Below are positions 20,929 through 34,077 of a stretch of DNA of 64,000 nucleotides, piece after piece (within the stretch, counting starts at the first letter, position 1; the number at the start of each line of letters is the position of its first letter). The stretch comes from Dillenia suffruticosa (lineage: Eukaryota > Streptophyta > Magnoliopsida > Dilleniales > Dilleniaceae). The notes beneath the pieces are model-generated. The model saw only the letters and a program-made list of their open reading frames with translations, had not been told where the DNA came from and did no database searches. The position numbers and the translations under genes are program-made. The DNA lies in assembly GCA_033439265.1 (NCBI GenBank), contig JAVTVX010000034.1, forward strand, positions 14,212,501-14,276,500, written 5' to 3'.

Positions 20929-23811
20929 GTAATACCGGATAAGTTCAAACTCAAAAACGACTATTTGAAAATTTTTATATTTTGTGAAAATGTGAAAAAA
21001 TAATTAATTAGATATAAATGTGAATTTTTTTCACTTGGGCTGTCCAAGAACTCCTTAGGCACTTGGTTGATAAATTTTCGATTTTTAAATCCTCGGTTAC
21101 TAAAGTGCTTGGTGCTCGATAGAGCTTGAGTTCTCATCAGGATTAGTCTCTTCAGTAGAATTTGACTTCTTTATGAGAAATTGAGTTGATCGGTAGAGTT
21201 TTAAAGTTGAGTGGACTGTTCCTTCTAATTTTGAATTTTCTTCGTAGTAACCACCTTTTGGAGATTGCTATCCTTGGGTCACTATTTTGTTGTTACCTTC
21301 TCGGTGTATCCATTGAGAATTGTTTGGTACACTCCTCTTGGTATATTTTATTTCCACTTATTTGTTGGTACAAATCTTCCAATCACCTGTCGGTATTGGA
21401 AGAGTTATACTAAATCTCTTGATACATGTTTACTTCTCGATAGACGTCTGCTACTTTGCAAATAAGAGATTGTTGGTACACCTTTTTTCTATGTGTGGAA
21501 CTCTTCGATACTAAAATCGTGAACCTCTCGATAGCCTTAAGAATTTGAACCATATTCCTTAATGAGAATCTCACTTCTGTTCTCGATGACTCTCCTATTT
21601 TCAACTAATGACTTTGCTTGACCTTAACTGCCATTGACCATGCTTGACCTTAATTAGTGAGGATTGACTAAGGGCCAACAATTACCGAGAGCTCACCACC
21701 TTCTCGGTATGATTGGTGTGAGAACACTGCAAATCACTTCCCAGTGGATATTGTGAACTTGTGTGGATTTGAGCTCACCACCTTCTCGGTATGATTGGTG
21801 TGAGACACTTGCAAATCAATTCTTGGTGGAGATACATGTTTACTTCCTAGTAAACGTATGCTACTTTGCAAGTGTGAGATTGTTGGTACACTTTTTTATT
21901 TCTAATCATTGAACTCCTCAATACTGAAATTGTGAACCTTTCGATAGCCATTAGAATTTGAACCATACTCCTCAATGAGAATCATACTTTTGTTCTCGAT
22001 GACTCTCCTATTTGCAACTAATGACTTTGCTAGACCTTAACTACCGTTGACCACGCTTGACCTTGAATATTCCAGATTTTTTAATATTCCAAATTTATTT
22101 TCCATAAATTGCATCTTTTATCCCATCTATACTTGCTTGTCACCGAACATATTTTCTTAATAGAATAGGATTTCAAGTACTTAAATTTATTGGGGTGACC
22201 TTCTCAATAACCCAAAATATTGGACACTTGTATAATTTGGAAGTGAAAGAGGGCAACTAAGTAAATAAGAGAAATAAGTTGTAGATAAAAAAGTAGAGCC
22301 GAGACTCCAGAATCCACGAAATCCAAATTTTACCTCTTCTCTCACTCTTCTTCCTCTTGACTCATATACACTCTCTTCCTCTCTCTTTGCTTCCATCAAA
22401 GATCAATTAAAACACCACAAAACCTACGCTCTAAAGACTTCAAAACTCATAACCCAATCTTTAGAAAGCTAGATTTAGTAAGATATTTGAGATTTTCTAG
22501 TGAGAGAAAACCTAGAGTTTGGTGGTAGATTGGCTTGAGACGAAATTGGTGATAAAAAATTAGGTAATCTTCTCATTTTTAGTTTGGGTTTACTTTCTCC
22601 TTTCATGACTTTAAAATTTATGTTGAAATTTGATGAAATAGATTTGGAGAATTTTGAATTATAGTAAGTGAGAGAAAAGTTAGATTTTGTATGTTAGAAT
22701 TATGGGTTGAAGTGAAATGATAAATGTTAATGATTTTGGTTATTTGATGATACCTGTTAGGGGTTAAACAAAACTGATCAAGGCAAGACTCTTGATATGG
22801 AGAAAAGTGGGAGTGATTACCATCCCTAACACTGTAATTGGACGGTTATGTTGAGTATGAAAGATAAAACGGTTTTCAATTTATGATTTATGAAACAAAT
22901 TTTGAAATGAATTTGAAATAGATCTATAAATTGTTTGTGATCATGGTGTGCCTAACTTAAATGATTTGATCAATCCAAAACTCTGTCCTTGATTTCTTGA
23001 TCTGCTTGCATCATATTAAAATTGAATTATGATTGTGAATTATGAAATTTCATTCCATTGTGAATGGTTATGATATTGAAATGTGAAACAGATTTTGTAA
23101 CATAGTGCATGGAAAAGAATAAACGACTATACTTTAGTTCTTTCCATAGATTGAGACCATTGGGGCAGCGTGGTTAAAGCTGAATTAAAATTGGGCTTGA
23201 TGATAGACGACATAGTAAGCCTTCTTAAGTTGTTCCAGCAATAATGTGGTGGTACTCCATGGAATTCTGTGCCAACACGAAGGATGGTGAATATTTTATT
23301 AAAATTGTGAAAAAAACCCTTGACCATTGATAGAAATGTAGTTTCAACAAAACCCCCTCCCTCATTCTTAGTCTTTTCAAAGGAAGTACAATGATAGAAA
23401 CTATTCTACCGCTAACTAAATCTAGTCGAGGAGAGGGTCTTTTTAGACCAACTGTGGTATTGGTTCTTCTTAGTTGCTGAATTTTTGAGTCATGTAGACG
23501 GACCCACTGTAGGGTATTTTGGAAGTTGATACTTATAAATTTGGAAGTCATATTTTGAAGACTATGCATATATTATACTTTTATTTACATGTTTTTTTAC
23601 CTAAAGTTGAAAACTTATATTTTAAAATGTCAAATATTTATTTGTTCTTTACACGTTATCAGATTTGAATGTTTCATGAGCTAGATTTCTTGGAAAAGGT
23701 ATTTTTTTGTAGCCTTGTTGGATCTTGGAGTATATATTAGTGATTGCACATACTTTTAAATCACGCGATGGTTGTCATGTGCTCGAACCCGAAGGTCGGG
23801 ACATGGTAATT
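20929..23811 (+). repeat. Possible 5' LTR of the decayed chromovirus
   Basis: Begins TGTAATACCGG, like the TGTAACACC start common to long chromovirus LTRs, and could end at GGTCGGGACA followed by a weak TGGT. It lies directly before a gag remnant and has a pyrimidine-rich stretch near 22330-22390 like LTR promoters. I could not align it convincingly with the LTR at 26.9-28.1 kb, so pairing is unproven. Confidence 0.3.
21417..22065 (+). repeat. Internal duplication, two copies about 411 bp apart
   Basis: 21417-21650 and 21828-22065 share GATACATGTTTACTTC, GAGATTGTTGGTACAC, TCGATAGCC, TTCTCGATGACTCTCCTATTT and GACTTTGCT in the same order. Between them, GAGCTCACCACCTTCTCGGT occurs twice, 75 bp apart (about 21697 and 21772). 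Confidence 0.85.
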
Positions 23812-24059
23812 TTATTAGTATTTGAGTTTAGACTCATGGTTTTAAATGTTTGAAATATTTCCAAATGTCTCCAAGAGTTTTCAAAATATTTTAAAGTATC
23901 CTTTTTTTTTTTGTAAAATTCAGAGTTTAAAGGATTTTTCAAAAGATTTAAAAAATCCTCCTTGGGTCCTAGGGACTAGTGATTTCGTATTTTAGGTGGT
24001 TAAAGACCTAGTCTGATTTCTAACTAGACGAGCTAAGAATAGTATTTCTCTTTTATAGG

Positions 24060-24900
24060 ACCATGCCTCTTAGATGAAGAGTGGGAATATAAATGAAATT
24101 CATCTTTTCAAGCATGAGGATGGATCTTTCTCACATGTCCATCTCCTCATCCAATTGCTACTCCCCCGGCTCCTCAACCAAGATTCCTCCACCATCACTC
24201 AAAGCCCTTCAATAGTGGACTAAGTGGTTGAATGTCTATGGTGCTCATCTCTAAGCGCCAACTTAAGCACCAATAGCTCCTCCACTGAATCTGGTTGTCC
24301 TACCGATCCCTTTGATGGCATCGATTGCTCCTTCCACTTCAGTGGCTACATCAATAAATCGCCACACCATTGAACTGCTCAAGTTGATCAAAGAAGTTTG
24401 ACAACTTGGATGTATCACTTTTTAGGGATTAGTAATGCAATGTCGGAGAAGAATTGGATAAATCAGGTTTGGAGACCGTAGTCAATATAAAACTCGATGA
24501 TGAATTAAAACTATTGATGGCTGTATAGTTGTTGGATGAAGACACTTGAGTATGGTGGGCAACCTACAGGAGAGGTCTATGGCACCTACCAAGATTTGAA
24601 GAGGAAGGAGTTTCTCCATCACCGCTAAGGCAACAAATCAGTGGTGGAATATAAGATGGAATTAAAGAAGTTATCCTCATTTGTCTCAGAGTTAGTGACT
24701 TTCAAGGAGTATTTACATTTCAAATTAGAGGAGGTTCTAAATTTATTATCCATTCGAGAGAAGTTATCTGTGATCTTGGTCCATACCTATAAAGATATCT
24801 TGGAATTAGACTCGAGGGTTGAGAAAATGGTAGAGGAAATGGGAAGGACTAGAGAGGAACAAAGATAGAAGAAAAGGACCGAATTTATATCGGGTTAGAG
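24060..24900 (+). pseudogene. Chromovirus gag remnant
   Basis: Starts near ATGCCTCTTAGATG (24063) and has heavy damage in the first half. The later part reads LKRKEFLHHR, VVEYKMELKKLSSFV, FKEYLHFKLEEVLNLLSIRE, then EKMVEEMGR, following Ty3/Gypsy gag (F...F......F..L.QG..SV.EY...F..L..........F..GL...I). Stops at 24623 and 24868 break it. Protease, reverse transcriptase and RNase H, which should follow, are deleted; integrase begins about 150 bp later. Confidence 0.68.
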
Positions 24901-25039
24901 TTCCAAGCGAAGTAGGAACATGAGTTCTTATGGTGGAGTCTTGATTATAGAGTCTATTGGTACTCCACAAAGCCAATGATCGTCAATGTTTGAGGCCCCC
25001 ACATCTAGTGTCGCATTTGGGAATAAATTAGTGGGAAAC

Positions 25040-25771
25040 AAGGAAGTACAGTACATGAACAGTGGGAAATACTAAGATGTACCAAATGATTAAGGAGACT
25101 TACTGGTGGTCGGGAATGAAAAGGGAGATTGTTGAATTTGCATCCAAGTGTTTAGTATATTAGCAAGTAAAAGCTGATCACGAAAGGCTTACCGGTGTTC
25201 TCCAACCATTGCTAAATCCCGAGTGGCAATGGAGTATGTTACTATAGATTTTGTAGTTGTGTTGCCATGTACACTGAAAAGTGATTGTAAATCTTTCACC
25301 AAATCAGCTCATTTCTTGGCAATTCAAACACCTTTTCTTTAGAGAAGTTAGATAAATTATACATTGATAAAATTATGACATTCCATGGGTCCCGGTATCG
25401 ATCTTGTCTGATTGCGACCCCTGTTTTACTTCTTGGTTCTAGCCAAAATTACAAGAATCATTAGCTACTCAATTAAAGCATAGCACTACCTTTCACTCTC
25501 AAACCCATGGGCAATCAAAATACACAATATAAACATTAGAGGACGTGCTTAAAGTTTGTGTAATGGACTTTTAGGATAGCTATTATAAGTATCTTTCGTT
25601 GATAGAGTTTGCTTACAATAGTAATTACCAAACTAGTATTTGAATGCTCCCTTATGAAGCTTCATATGGATGGAAGTGTAGAACTCCATTGTTCTGGGAT
25701 GAAGTTGTGGAAAGAAAGACCGAGAGTATAGAATTGATTGAGAACACTTTTGAGAAAGTAAAGTTGATCTG

Positions 25772-25775
<4 letters not shown>
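25040..25775 (+). pseudogene. Chromovirus integrase remnant
   Basis: Shows YQMIKETYWWSGMKREI, CLVY.QVKADHERLTG, VLQPLLNPEWQW, SDCDP-like remnants, and [39 protein letters not shown], which is the classic integrase sequence of plant Ty3/Gypsy chromoviruses (WW..M...I...V..C..CQ.VK..H, EFAYN..YH.SI.M.PYEALYGRKC.TP..W.E.GE). Many stops interrupt it. It breaks off within the ...EKV.LI.EAIKK segment, where plastid psaB sequence begins on the other strand. Confidence 0.85.
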
Positions 25776-26575
<800 letters not shown>

Positions 26576-26915
26576 GAAAAAGTGTTGCTATATTTATACC
26601 GTTCGCTATTTCATATATGACTACAGGCCGAATCAAAACAAAATATTTTTTCTTGGTAAGTGCGATCCATTGGACATAGATCCAATTTCTCAATTTTTTA
26701 GATTCCTTTGAATTTGTTTTTTGAGTTCCTGGTGGTATCAAGATGCCACTGTGTCGGGATATCTTATCTGTTTCTCCAGGAAAATGAATATCCCTAGAAA
26801 ATATTTGAAGTTCAATACTTTTTTTTTTCTCTTAACTCGGACCAACCCACCTACTCGGCTTCTTGTATTTAAAGTGATTCATGAATTGAAGAGACGTATT
26901 GGCACGCAAATTTAA
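26576..26915 (-). pseudogene. rpoC2: Plastid rpoC2 fragment transferred to the nucleus
   Basis: Minus-strand translation matches an internal part of the plastid-encoded RNA polymerase beta'' subunit: [20 protein letters not shown], then after a frame change in an A-rich run, [40 protein letters not shown] and [14 protein letters not shown]. Frameshifts and stops are present. It is joined at about 26572-26576 to psaB in the same orientation. These two genes are not neighbours in a standard plastid genome, so this is a rearranged transfer or a two-fragment ligation. Confidence 0.92.
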
Positions 26916-28125
26916 AATGTTTTTGATGAACTATGTGGGTTGGAAGCCCACTAGTTATGTGATGATGTGGTGATACTTGTGGGACGTTGTGCCCTGGGAC
27001 GTTGTGCCCTTGTGATACTATGGGACGTTGTGCCCTTGTGATACTATGATGATTCCGTAGCTACGAGGGGCGTTTGTAGAGGCACGGGTTGCCCGGATAC
27101 GCTTCTGCAGGAGGTATCCGCAAACGTCATTTATTCTAAAGGCTATAGGCGCGGCCGTTGAACCCACGTAGGGGGAGGACGTGCGTGACGCCACCGTCTA
27201 GCACCGGGCGGGGTCCTATACACGTTGATGAGTTGGCCTCAGCGAACTCATGGCCAACGTCGGGATAGAGAGCGTTTCAAAGTCTATGCATAATAAAACC
27301 CCTGACGCGCCTGTCTTTGGTCACGGTTGACCTTTGCCAGGACTATTTTTGGCTCACTCTGACATTACTTGATTTTAAATGGATGCATACATGCTTGCTA
27401 TCGCGTGTTTGATTAAATGATTTCAAATTGATAAATATATCATGTTTTGCTGCGAAATGTAAATTTTTGTTTCAAATGATATTATTTGACACTCCAATTG
27501 TTCACTTATACTATTTATGCTTGATATTACCCCCTTACTCACTGAGTATCTTCCCATGATACTCACCCTTCTCTTTTCCCTCCTCAGACAGGTTGATAGT
27601 GATAGAGCGGCGTTACAGGCCCTAGAGCGGATTTGTGTTCTGACGGTGAGATTTACTTCTAATTTAGTTTCGACCCTGCGAGGTCTTGACATTGAGGTCC
27701 GTAGTTGGCCATGTACTTATTTTGGGATGACTGTATAGTTTAACTCTCATATTTCATTTGCATTGAGGCGATTGTACGTATTTGAACGTTACTTGGGAAA
27801 TGTGATATATATTGTATAAACTTAGATCCGCTCAGTATAGCGGCTGCTCATGCTCTAGTTGGGCATGACAGTAGAGGTCTGTGGCTAGGACTGTTAGAAA
27901 CTTATAGCCTTGCGTTGTTCTGGATGCTGGCGGTGGTGTTTATTGATTTTGGAGAGGCCGGGATGGCCATTTATTTAAATTATAGATTGATTTTGATTAT
28001 ACAGGTTTAATTGTACACGGGAAACCTCCGATTTATGGGGAGATTCTGCCCGATTTTCTGTAAAAATACAGCCGGCATCCTAGGGCAAAGGGCGGCTGTT
28101 CACGATCCCGGTTTGGGGCGTGACA
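26916..28125 (+). repeat. 3' part of a long Gypsy-type LTR
   Basis: Ends CCCGGTTTGGGGCGTGACA and aligns, in reverse orientation, with 46100-47330 of the solo LTR at 46-49 kb: shared blocks include CCATACCGAGCGG/CTGCTCATG, GTTGGGCATGACAGTAGAGG, GGAGAGGCCG and CCTCC..TATGGGGAG. A short tandem repeat, GGGACGTTGTGCCC with GTGATACTATG, lies at about 26968-27045. The 5' two-thirds of the LTR are missing; plastid DNA abuts it on the left. Confidence 0.82.
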
Positions 28126-28572
28126 CCCTGGCTTGCAGTAGTGCCCGAGCAAGCCACCGTGCGCTGCATGCGCCCATGCAAGCCCCCGCGTATGCCGTGC
28201 TAACGCACGCGATAGGCCATGCGAGCACGGCGCCCGCGCATGGCAACGCGCGCTGCATGCGCGCATGCTCGGGTCCACGTGGGCGCCCAGGCATGGTAGT
28301 GGGGGCGCTTGCACCACATGTTACCGTGCAGGCCAAGTGAGCATGCAAGCAGCCGCGCGAGGGCGCCTGGCCATGCCAGAGCGGGCGCCCACGGATGCCA
28401 CTGCGCGGGCTAGCTTGCTTGCGCTTGGCAGGGAGCACACAAGTGCCTGCGCGGGCGCCCACGGATGCCACTGCACGGGCAAGCTTGCCCGCGCTTGGCA
28501 GGGTGCTCGCAAGTGCCTGCGCGGGCGTCCGGCCATGCCAGTGCGGGCGCCCACGAGGCAAGCATGCCACGC
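28126..28572 (+). repeat. GC-rich island 1 with a 70-bp tandem repeat
   Basis: Directly after the LTR end the base composition jumps to very GC-rich with recurring GCGCCC.CG.ATGCCA and GCGCATGC words. Two 70-bp units (28379-28448 and 28449-28518) are nearly identical and a partial third follows. Open frames in all six frames here come from the GC bias and are not genes. It ends sharply at 28572 against AT-rich DNA. Confidence 0.8.
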
Positions 28573-30332
28573 CATTGCAATATTAATTTTTATATTAAAA
28601 AATTTATATATGCATTTATAAATATAAATAAATTTATTATTGCTGTAGTTTTTAATATTAGAATTAGGAGCATACTAATATTATTTTAATATTTGTAATT
28701 TTAGTATTTATGAAGTTATAAATATAATTGGATTCTTAGTGGAGTTTTAAATTTTAGCACATAATTTAAATTTTGGAAGTTGTTTGAGATGTTGTGTTAT
28801 AGGTTATAATCTGAAGTTGTAATTTTAGAAGTTGTAAGTTATTTGAGAGTATGGTAATTTTGGTAGAGTGTTATGTTATAGGTGGTAAGTGTGTGTAAGT
28901 ATGTTGAGTATGTGATTTGAGTATGTGATAAGTGTTGTGATATGTTATAAGATGATATGACAGGAAAAATTTGTTTATACATACATAGAGACATTACAAA
29001 ACATCATCCTTTCAATTTTCCTCTTTCCTTTTCTTTTTCTTTTCTCCTTTGTTTTGTTTGAAACTTTTTTCCTCCATCTTTTTTCTTTTCTACTTGTCTT
29101 TTGTGAAACATTTTCCTCGTTATTTCATTATCTTCAATATAATATTCTGAAAATAAAAGTTTGAGAAAATATTTTTTTCTCAAAATTCTGAAAAATAAAA
29201 TAAAACCATCAATAATAAAATAAAACCACGTAACAAAACCAATACCAATACCAATACCAATACAGGGATAAAAAAAACCTATTAGCAAGAGTATTTTAAA
29301 ATAAAATAACAAATAACTAAAAATGTGATAGCAAGAGTATATTAAAATAAAATAACAAATAACTAAAAATGTGAAACTCACTGGTTTCATAATTGAAATT
29401 CAATTCCGAGACAATAGAAATATCCACTTTCTTTTGGGCTTGCTTTCGGCCCCACTTTCTTTTGGGCTTGCTTTTGGCTCCAATAAGTATAATAAGTAGA
29501 TGAAAAAAAATTATTAAAGAATGATATTTGAATGATATTTGAGTACGAATGATCATGTGAGGAATGATGAAAGTATATAGCGAAAGAAAACCATAATGGT
29601 AAAATGCAGATAATGACTTTGAGAATAAGTTTGGATTAGTTTGGATTGAAAATGGTATTGAGTCGGCATATATAACAATCCATCGTGCAAAACAATTAAT
29701 AATCAGTAATGTAAAATTAAAAATAAATAGAAAGAATTCATAATTCAAAGTACGCCCCAATTCGTAAGCATCCGGTTCTAACTAAATTCAATTGTCTTTA
29801 GATTAACTGAAATATCTTTAAAAATTGGATTCCAAATTAAGAAAAACAAAGTCGCTTTTAGATCATAAAAAACCCAAACACTCGTGCAAAGACCTAACCT
29901 TAACAGAGGAGAAAGATAGTTGGTTTGTCTTTCCATCTTTCATTTCAATTCATTTTCAGTATCTTTATCAATCTTTCATTTCAATTCATTTTAAGTATCT
30001 TTATCATTCTTCTTGTCAAAAAGCCTCCTCCCATCCTTTCTCATCCAAACCCTTCTCCTTCTCCAAACACTCCTCCTGCCCTTTCCCTTTCTCTTGCCAG
30101 GCTTTGTCCTCCTCCTCCTCCTCCTCTTTCCCTTTCTTTTGATTTTTTCCTTCTTTTGTTCTTCCTTCTCTTTTGATTTTTTCATTTTTTTGTTCTTCCT
30201 TCTTCTTCATTTTGTACATAATCACAAAGTCTGTACAACATATCATAACATATCATGATGCATTTGTAACAAATTGAAATGAATTTGAATTGATTTCTTC
30301 AAAAATATTTTAAGTTCTGCATTATTATATAA
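28573..30332. other. AT-rich region, no gene recognised
   Basis: Low-complexity DNA. A pyrimidine-rich stretch at 29925-30210 (many TTC/TCC) gives long but unrelated frames on both strands. A short ACCAAT-type tandem lies at 29237-29262 and a duplicated ATAGCAAGAGTAT...AAATGTGA unit at 29282-29372. No conserved protein motif is seen. Confidence 0.55.
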
Positions 30333-30636
30333 AGTGTATATATAAGTGTTTGCAAGTGGTATAAATTAGTGATTTGTAAGTTTACTTAATTTTTTCTTCA
30401 CTTCCTTCAACACTTTCAACACTTTCAACACTTTCAACACTTTCAACACTTTCAACACTTTCAACACTTTCAACACTTTCAACACTTTCAACACTTTCTT
30501 CAGCTTCTTCAACACTCAAATACTAGTGTATATATAAGTGTTTGTAAGTGGTATAAATTAGTGATTTGTAAGTATACTTAATTTTTTCTTCACTTCCTTC
30601 AACACCAACACTTTCTTCAGCTACTTCAACACTCAA
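30333..30636 (+). repeat. Duplicated block around a 10-bp minisatellite
   Basis: CAACACTTTC is repeated about nine times without change from 30408 to 30498. An 80-bp unit beginning AGTGTATATATAAGTGTTTG flanks it, at 30333-30414 and again at 30524-30606, each followed by TTCTTCAGCT.CTTCAACACTC. The array has expanded in one copy of a larger duplication. Confidence 0.92.
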
Positions 30637-30786
30637 CAACACTCAACACTCGTAGATTTTTCAGACAACTAAAAAGATAAAAAAGGTGAATAAACCTATA
30701 AATAAATATGATACTATTTAGATTCCACACTAATTACAGTAATTACATAATACATATAAACATATTTTAACTTGCATACATTTATA

Positions 30787-30900
30787 ACTCGAATTCAAGT
30801 CTATAGGTCGAATTCAAGTCGATCCGTTGAATTCAAGTCTTCGACAGTCGAATTCAAGTCTTCGTTTTCCATAGCGAATGGTAAATGTCGAATTCAACTC
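30787..30900 (+). repeat. Short dispersed repeat around GAATTCAA
   Basis: Five copies of a word close to TCGAATTCAAGTC occur within about 115 bp, separated by 6-35 variable bases. Each copy contains an EcoRI site or its core. Not a regular tandem array and not coding. Confidence 0.75.
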
Positions 30901-33827
30901 TGACATTCTCAAAATAAAAAATCTAAACATAAAATAAAATTTGTTAAATATTGTTAAATAGATTGCAATCATTTATTTTGAAAATTAAATTGAAATTACG
31001 ATGAGTAAAAATAAACAACCACGTCTTCTTTCTCTCTTCTTTCTCTGTTCCTTTCTGTTCCTTTGCTCGACGTTTGAATTAAAAAATCTCATCAGCTAAC
31101 CATTCTAATACAAATTTAGCCCAATTATATTATCGATGGAATATTTTCAACATCAATAATATCAATAATAGTAGTAATAATAGTAATAGTAAGATGTCTG
31201 AAACCGGGAACACATTTGTAGTTAAGTTGGACATAAAAAGCATCGAAGGATAAATAACCTACCCTAAAACATCGTTAAAAGTTGGGTGAGTAGATTTGGA
31301 TTTATTTTAATTGACTATGTTTTAATGTCAAGAAATACTTTCTCTTGAAGATTCAATGAGGAAGAATCTAAAATATTACGTCCGATCTAAGAAATTTCTA
31401 GAATTTGTCTTGCTTCTTCTTCTTCTTTTACCGAGTTTAAAATTGTGATGGAGAGCGATAGATAGATAGAAAGATATTTATTGGTTCAAATCTCATTTTG
31501 ACTCAATATATCACAGGTAAGCTTCAAAAGCTTTCGAATCCCATTTCTTTCACTACACATTTCGTATCATCCATTTCATATGGTCGGTAAGAATAGAAAA
31601 TAGCTTTCTTACTCACTTGCTTTTGGAGAACACCTTGTCTGCATTTTGTCTGCATTGGAGTAGCCATTGCTTTTCTCATTCCAGAAATCTTTTCATCTTC
31701 TTCACTTATATCAATCTATAAATATTTTTAAGTATAATTTATTTAATGAAAATGAGAAAAAAAAAATAAGTATAAATAAGAGTAACTCACCCAGATTTTA
31801 GTTTCTTGACGGTTTTGATTTTGATTTGTGTGATTTTTTGGTTTTGATAGAAGAAAGTTTTGATTTTGATTTCTGTGATATTTTGGTTTTGATAGAAGGA
31901 AGAAGTAAGTTTGTAGTTTTTTGATTTTGATGGTATTGATCGGATAAGTGTGAAGTGAAATACGGTTCGGTGAACTCAAGCACGCCGACTGGATGTTATC
32001 GAAATGACATTAGCCGCCTCCGCAGAGAACGAAGTTCAAAGTTTTTAATAAACACTATTTTTAATTATAAATTATTATAATAATCGTTAATCAAATATAT
32101 TATTATATTATATTTATTTATATTATATTAACACATAGTTACAAATATAAAGTCATATTATTAACTTTATTAGTAACTAAACCCTTACTTGTCTATGAAT
32201 TTGAGCTTTATTAATCTATTTAGCATGAATTTGAGTTAAGAAACATTTCTTAAAAAATCACCTTACAACAAACATAACATAACAACATATAACAACATAC
32301 GTGAATAAATTAACATAACAACATAACATATGTTATGTTATGGGATATTGTTGTGTTAAATCAAATTGATATATGTTTTGAAAAAATTACTCTTTTTTTT
32401 ATCAGCTTAGTAATGTTCCATTTTTTTGACTAAAACAAATTACAAAAAATATTATAAACATTAATTAATTTATTTGATAGGGATTTTTTTAGTAAAAACA
32501 AATTACAAGAATACATGAGAAGTGTTGAATGAAAATAAAGAATTAAAAATAGTATTTTAATATTTGAAAAAACTTTGCATTAAATTTTTGCAAAGGGGTT
32601 TAAATGGCTCGAGAAAAAATGGAGAAAGTTTAAAGAATTTTTCAATATCATTTTCACAAACATATTTTAAAAAATCAGCAATTTTGTCACCCTTTTTTCA
32701 TTTCTTAATCCTTTAATTTTTTTTTTTATACTTTTACTTACAAACTACTTACTTGCATTAGTTGGTTACCACACTTACCACCACACCACCATGTTCCCTT
32801 CATTGCCATAACCTTTATACTTCTATTAGAGTAATTAAAAATAACAAGACAATAAACTTGTTAATATTAAACTACTTACTACTACATTAGTTATCACACT
32901 TACTCCCACACTTACCACCACACCACCACCACCGCGCTCCCTCTTTATACTTCTATTAAATTATTTAAAAATAACAATACAATAAACTTATTAATATTAT
33001 TAATTTAAATAATATAATGATATAAAATTATGGATTTATATTAATTTATATAATATAGTATTATAGTTTTTAAACTATATTAAATATTGTAGTGATTCAA
33101 AATTTTATTTCTCATAATATTTCTACCGTACACAACTTCTCTACATCACCACCAACTCCAACTAGATCTCAACCACTAATATTTTTATAATTGACATGTT
33201 TAAAATTAATTATAGATTTCATTTGACATTTGAGATGTTTAAAATTAATTAATATAGTACTTTATATTTGGTTTTTTGCTATGAGACTTAGTAAGAAGTC
33301 ATCTACCATTATATAAATCTATAAATCTATGAATAAAAGATGCCAAATATGTTCAAAAAATTAGAATACATGACCGTGTGTTTACGGTGTATTAATAGTG
33401 TAGGTGCATTTAAAATATAGGTATTAAATTAAACATCTGATATAAATTGAAATACCAACATCATATTAAATACAAATCATATGCACAAATTTGTATTGAA
33501 AAAAAAAATAAATAAGAAAATGTTTTTGGTGTGTTTTTAAATTGGTAAAGAAAGGGAAGGCGGGAAATTTGATTAATTTGGTAGTAAAATAGAAAATTTT
33601 TTTTGGCATGAGAAATCTTTTTTTGGGTTATTATTTAAATATTTGTAAATGTAAATTAAGTGTGAATTAAAATAAATTAATATTAATATTATTAGTTGTT
33701 TTTTTTAATTTATATAAAATTATATAATATTGTTACATTATTTAAATTAAAAATATTAACAACTTAAATTAAAATAATAAATTCAAATCATATTAATTAA
33801 ATTAATAATATTAATAATTTAAATTTC
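30901..33827. other. AT-rich region, no gene recognised
   Basis: Mostly A/T. Features seen: a GATA run near 31461, a tandem TTTGATTTTGATTTGTGTGAT-type repeat at 31813-31930, and an inverted repeat centred near 32330 (AACATAACAT/ATGTTATGTT). No protein motif or RNA gene is visible. Confidence 0.55.
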
Positions 33828-34065
33828 CACACAAAACACAAAACAAAACAAAACAAACACAAAACAAAACACAACACTCGCAGCCTAGGACCGCATTGCA
33901 TCCAAGTATGCAAGCAAACGCCTGCACGGGTGCCCGCACATGCCATAGTGGGGGCCCGGGCGTGCTGGTTCGCGGGCGTGTGGCACAGGCCCCGCATGCG
34001 GGAGCCCGGCCATGCGCATGGCAAGCGCCCTTGCTGGCGCCCGTGCGGAGCCTGTGCACATGGTT
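33828..34065 (+). repeat. AAAAC microsatellite and GC-rich island 2
   Basis: An AAAAC/AAACAC run at 33828-33875 leads into a GC-rich block (33885-34065) with GTGCCCGCACATGCCA, GGGCCCGGGCGTGC and GGAGCCCGGCCATGCGCATG, the same word set as the islands at 28.1 and 40.7 kb. Not coding. Confidence 0.75.
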
Positions 34066-34077
34066 TCTCCTTTTTTT

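Noticed and set aside
28011..28621. Many overlapping open frames of 60-156 codons on both strands in the GC-rich island
   Set aside because: They arise because GC-rich repeats contain few stops. Frames overlap on both strands, repeat with the 70-bp period and show no conserved domain.
29825..30258. Open frames on both strands in a pyrimidine-rich stretch
   Set aside because: The protein is only Phe, Ser, Leu and Pro on one strand and Lys, Glu and Arg on the other, as expected from CT-rich low-complexity DNA.
32270..32345. Inverted repeat of TAACATAACAT as a hairpin RNA gene
   Set aside because: It is built from a simple AACAT repeat in AT-rich DNA and has no supporting structure beyond low complexity.
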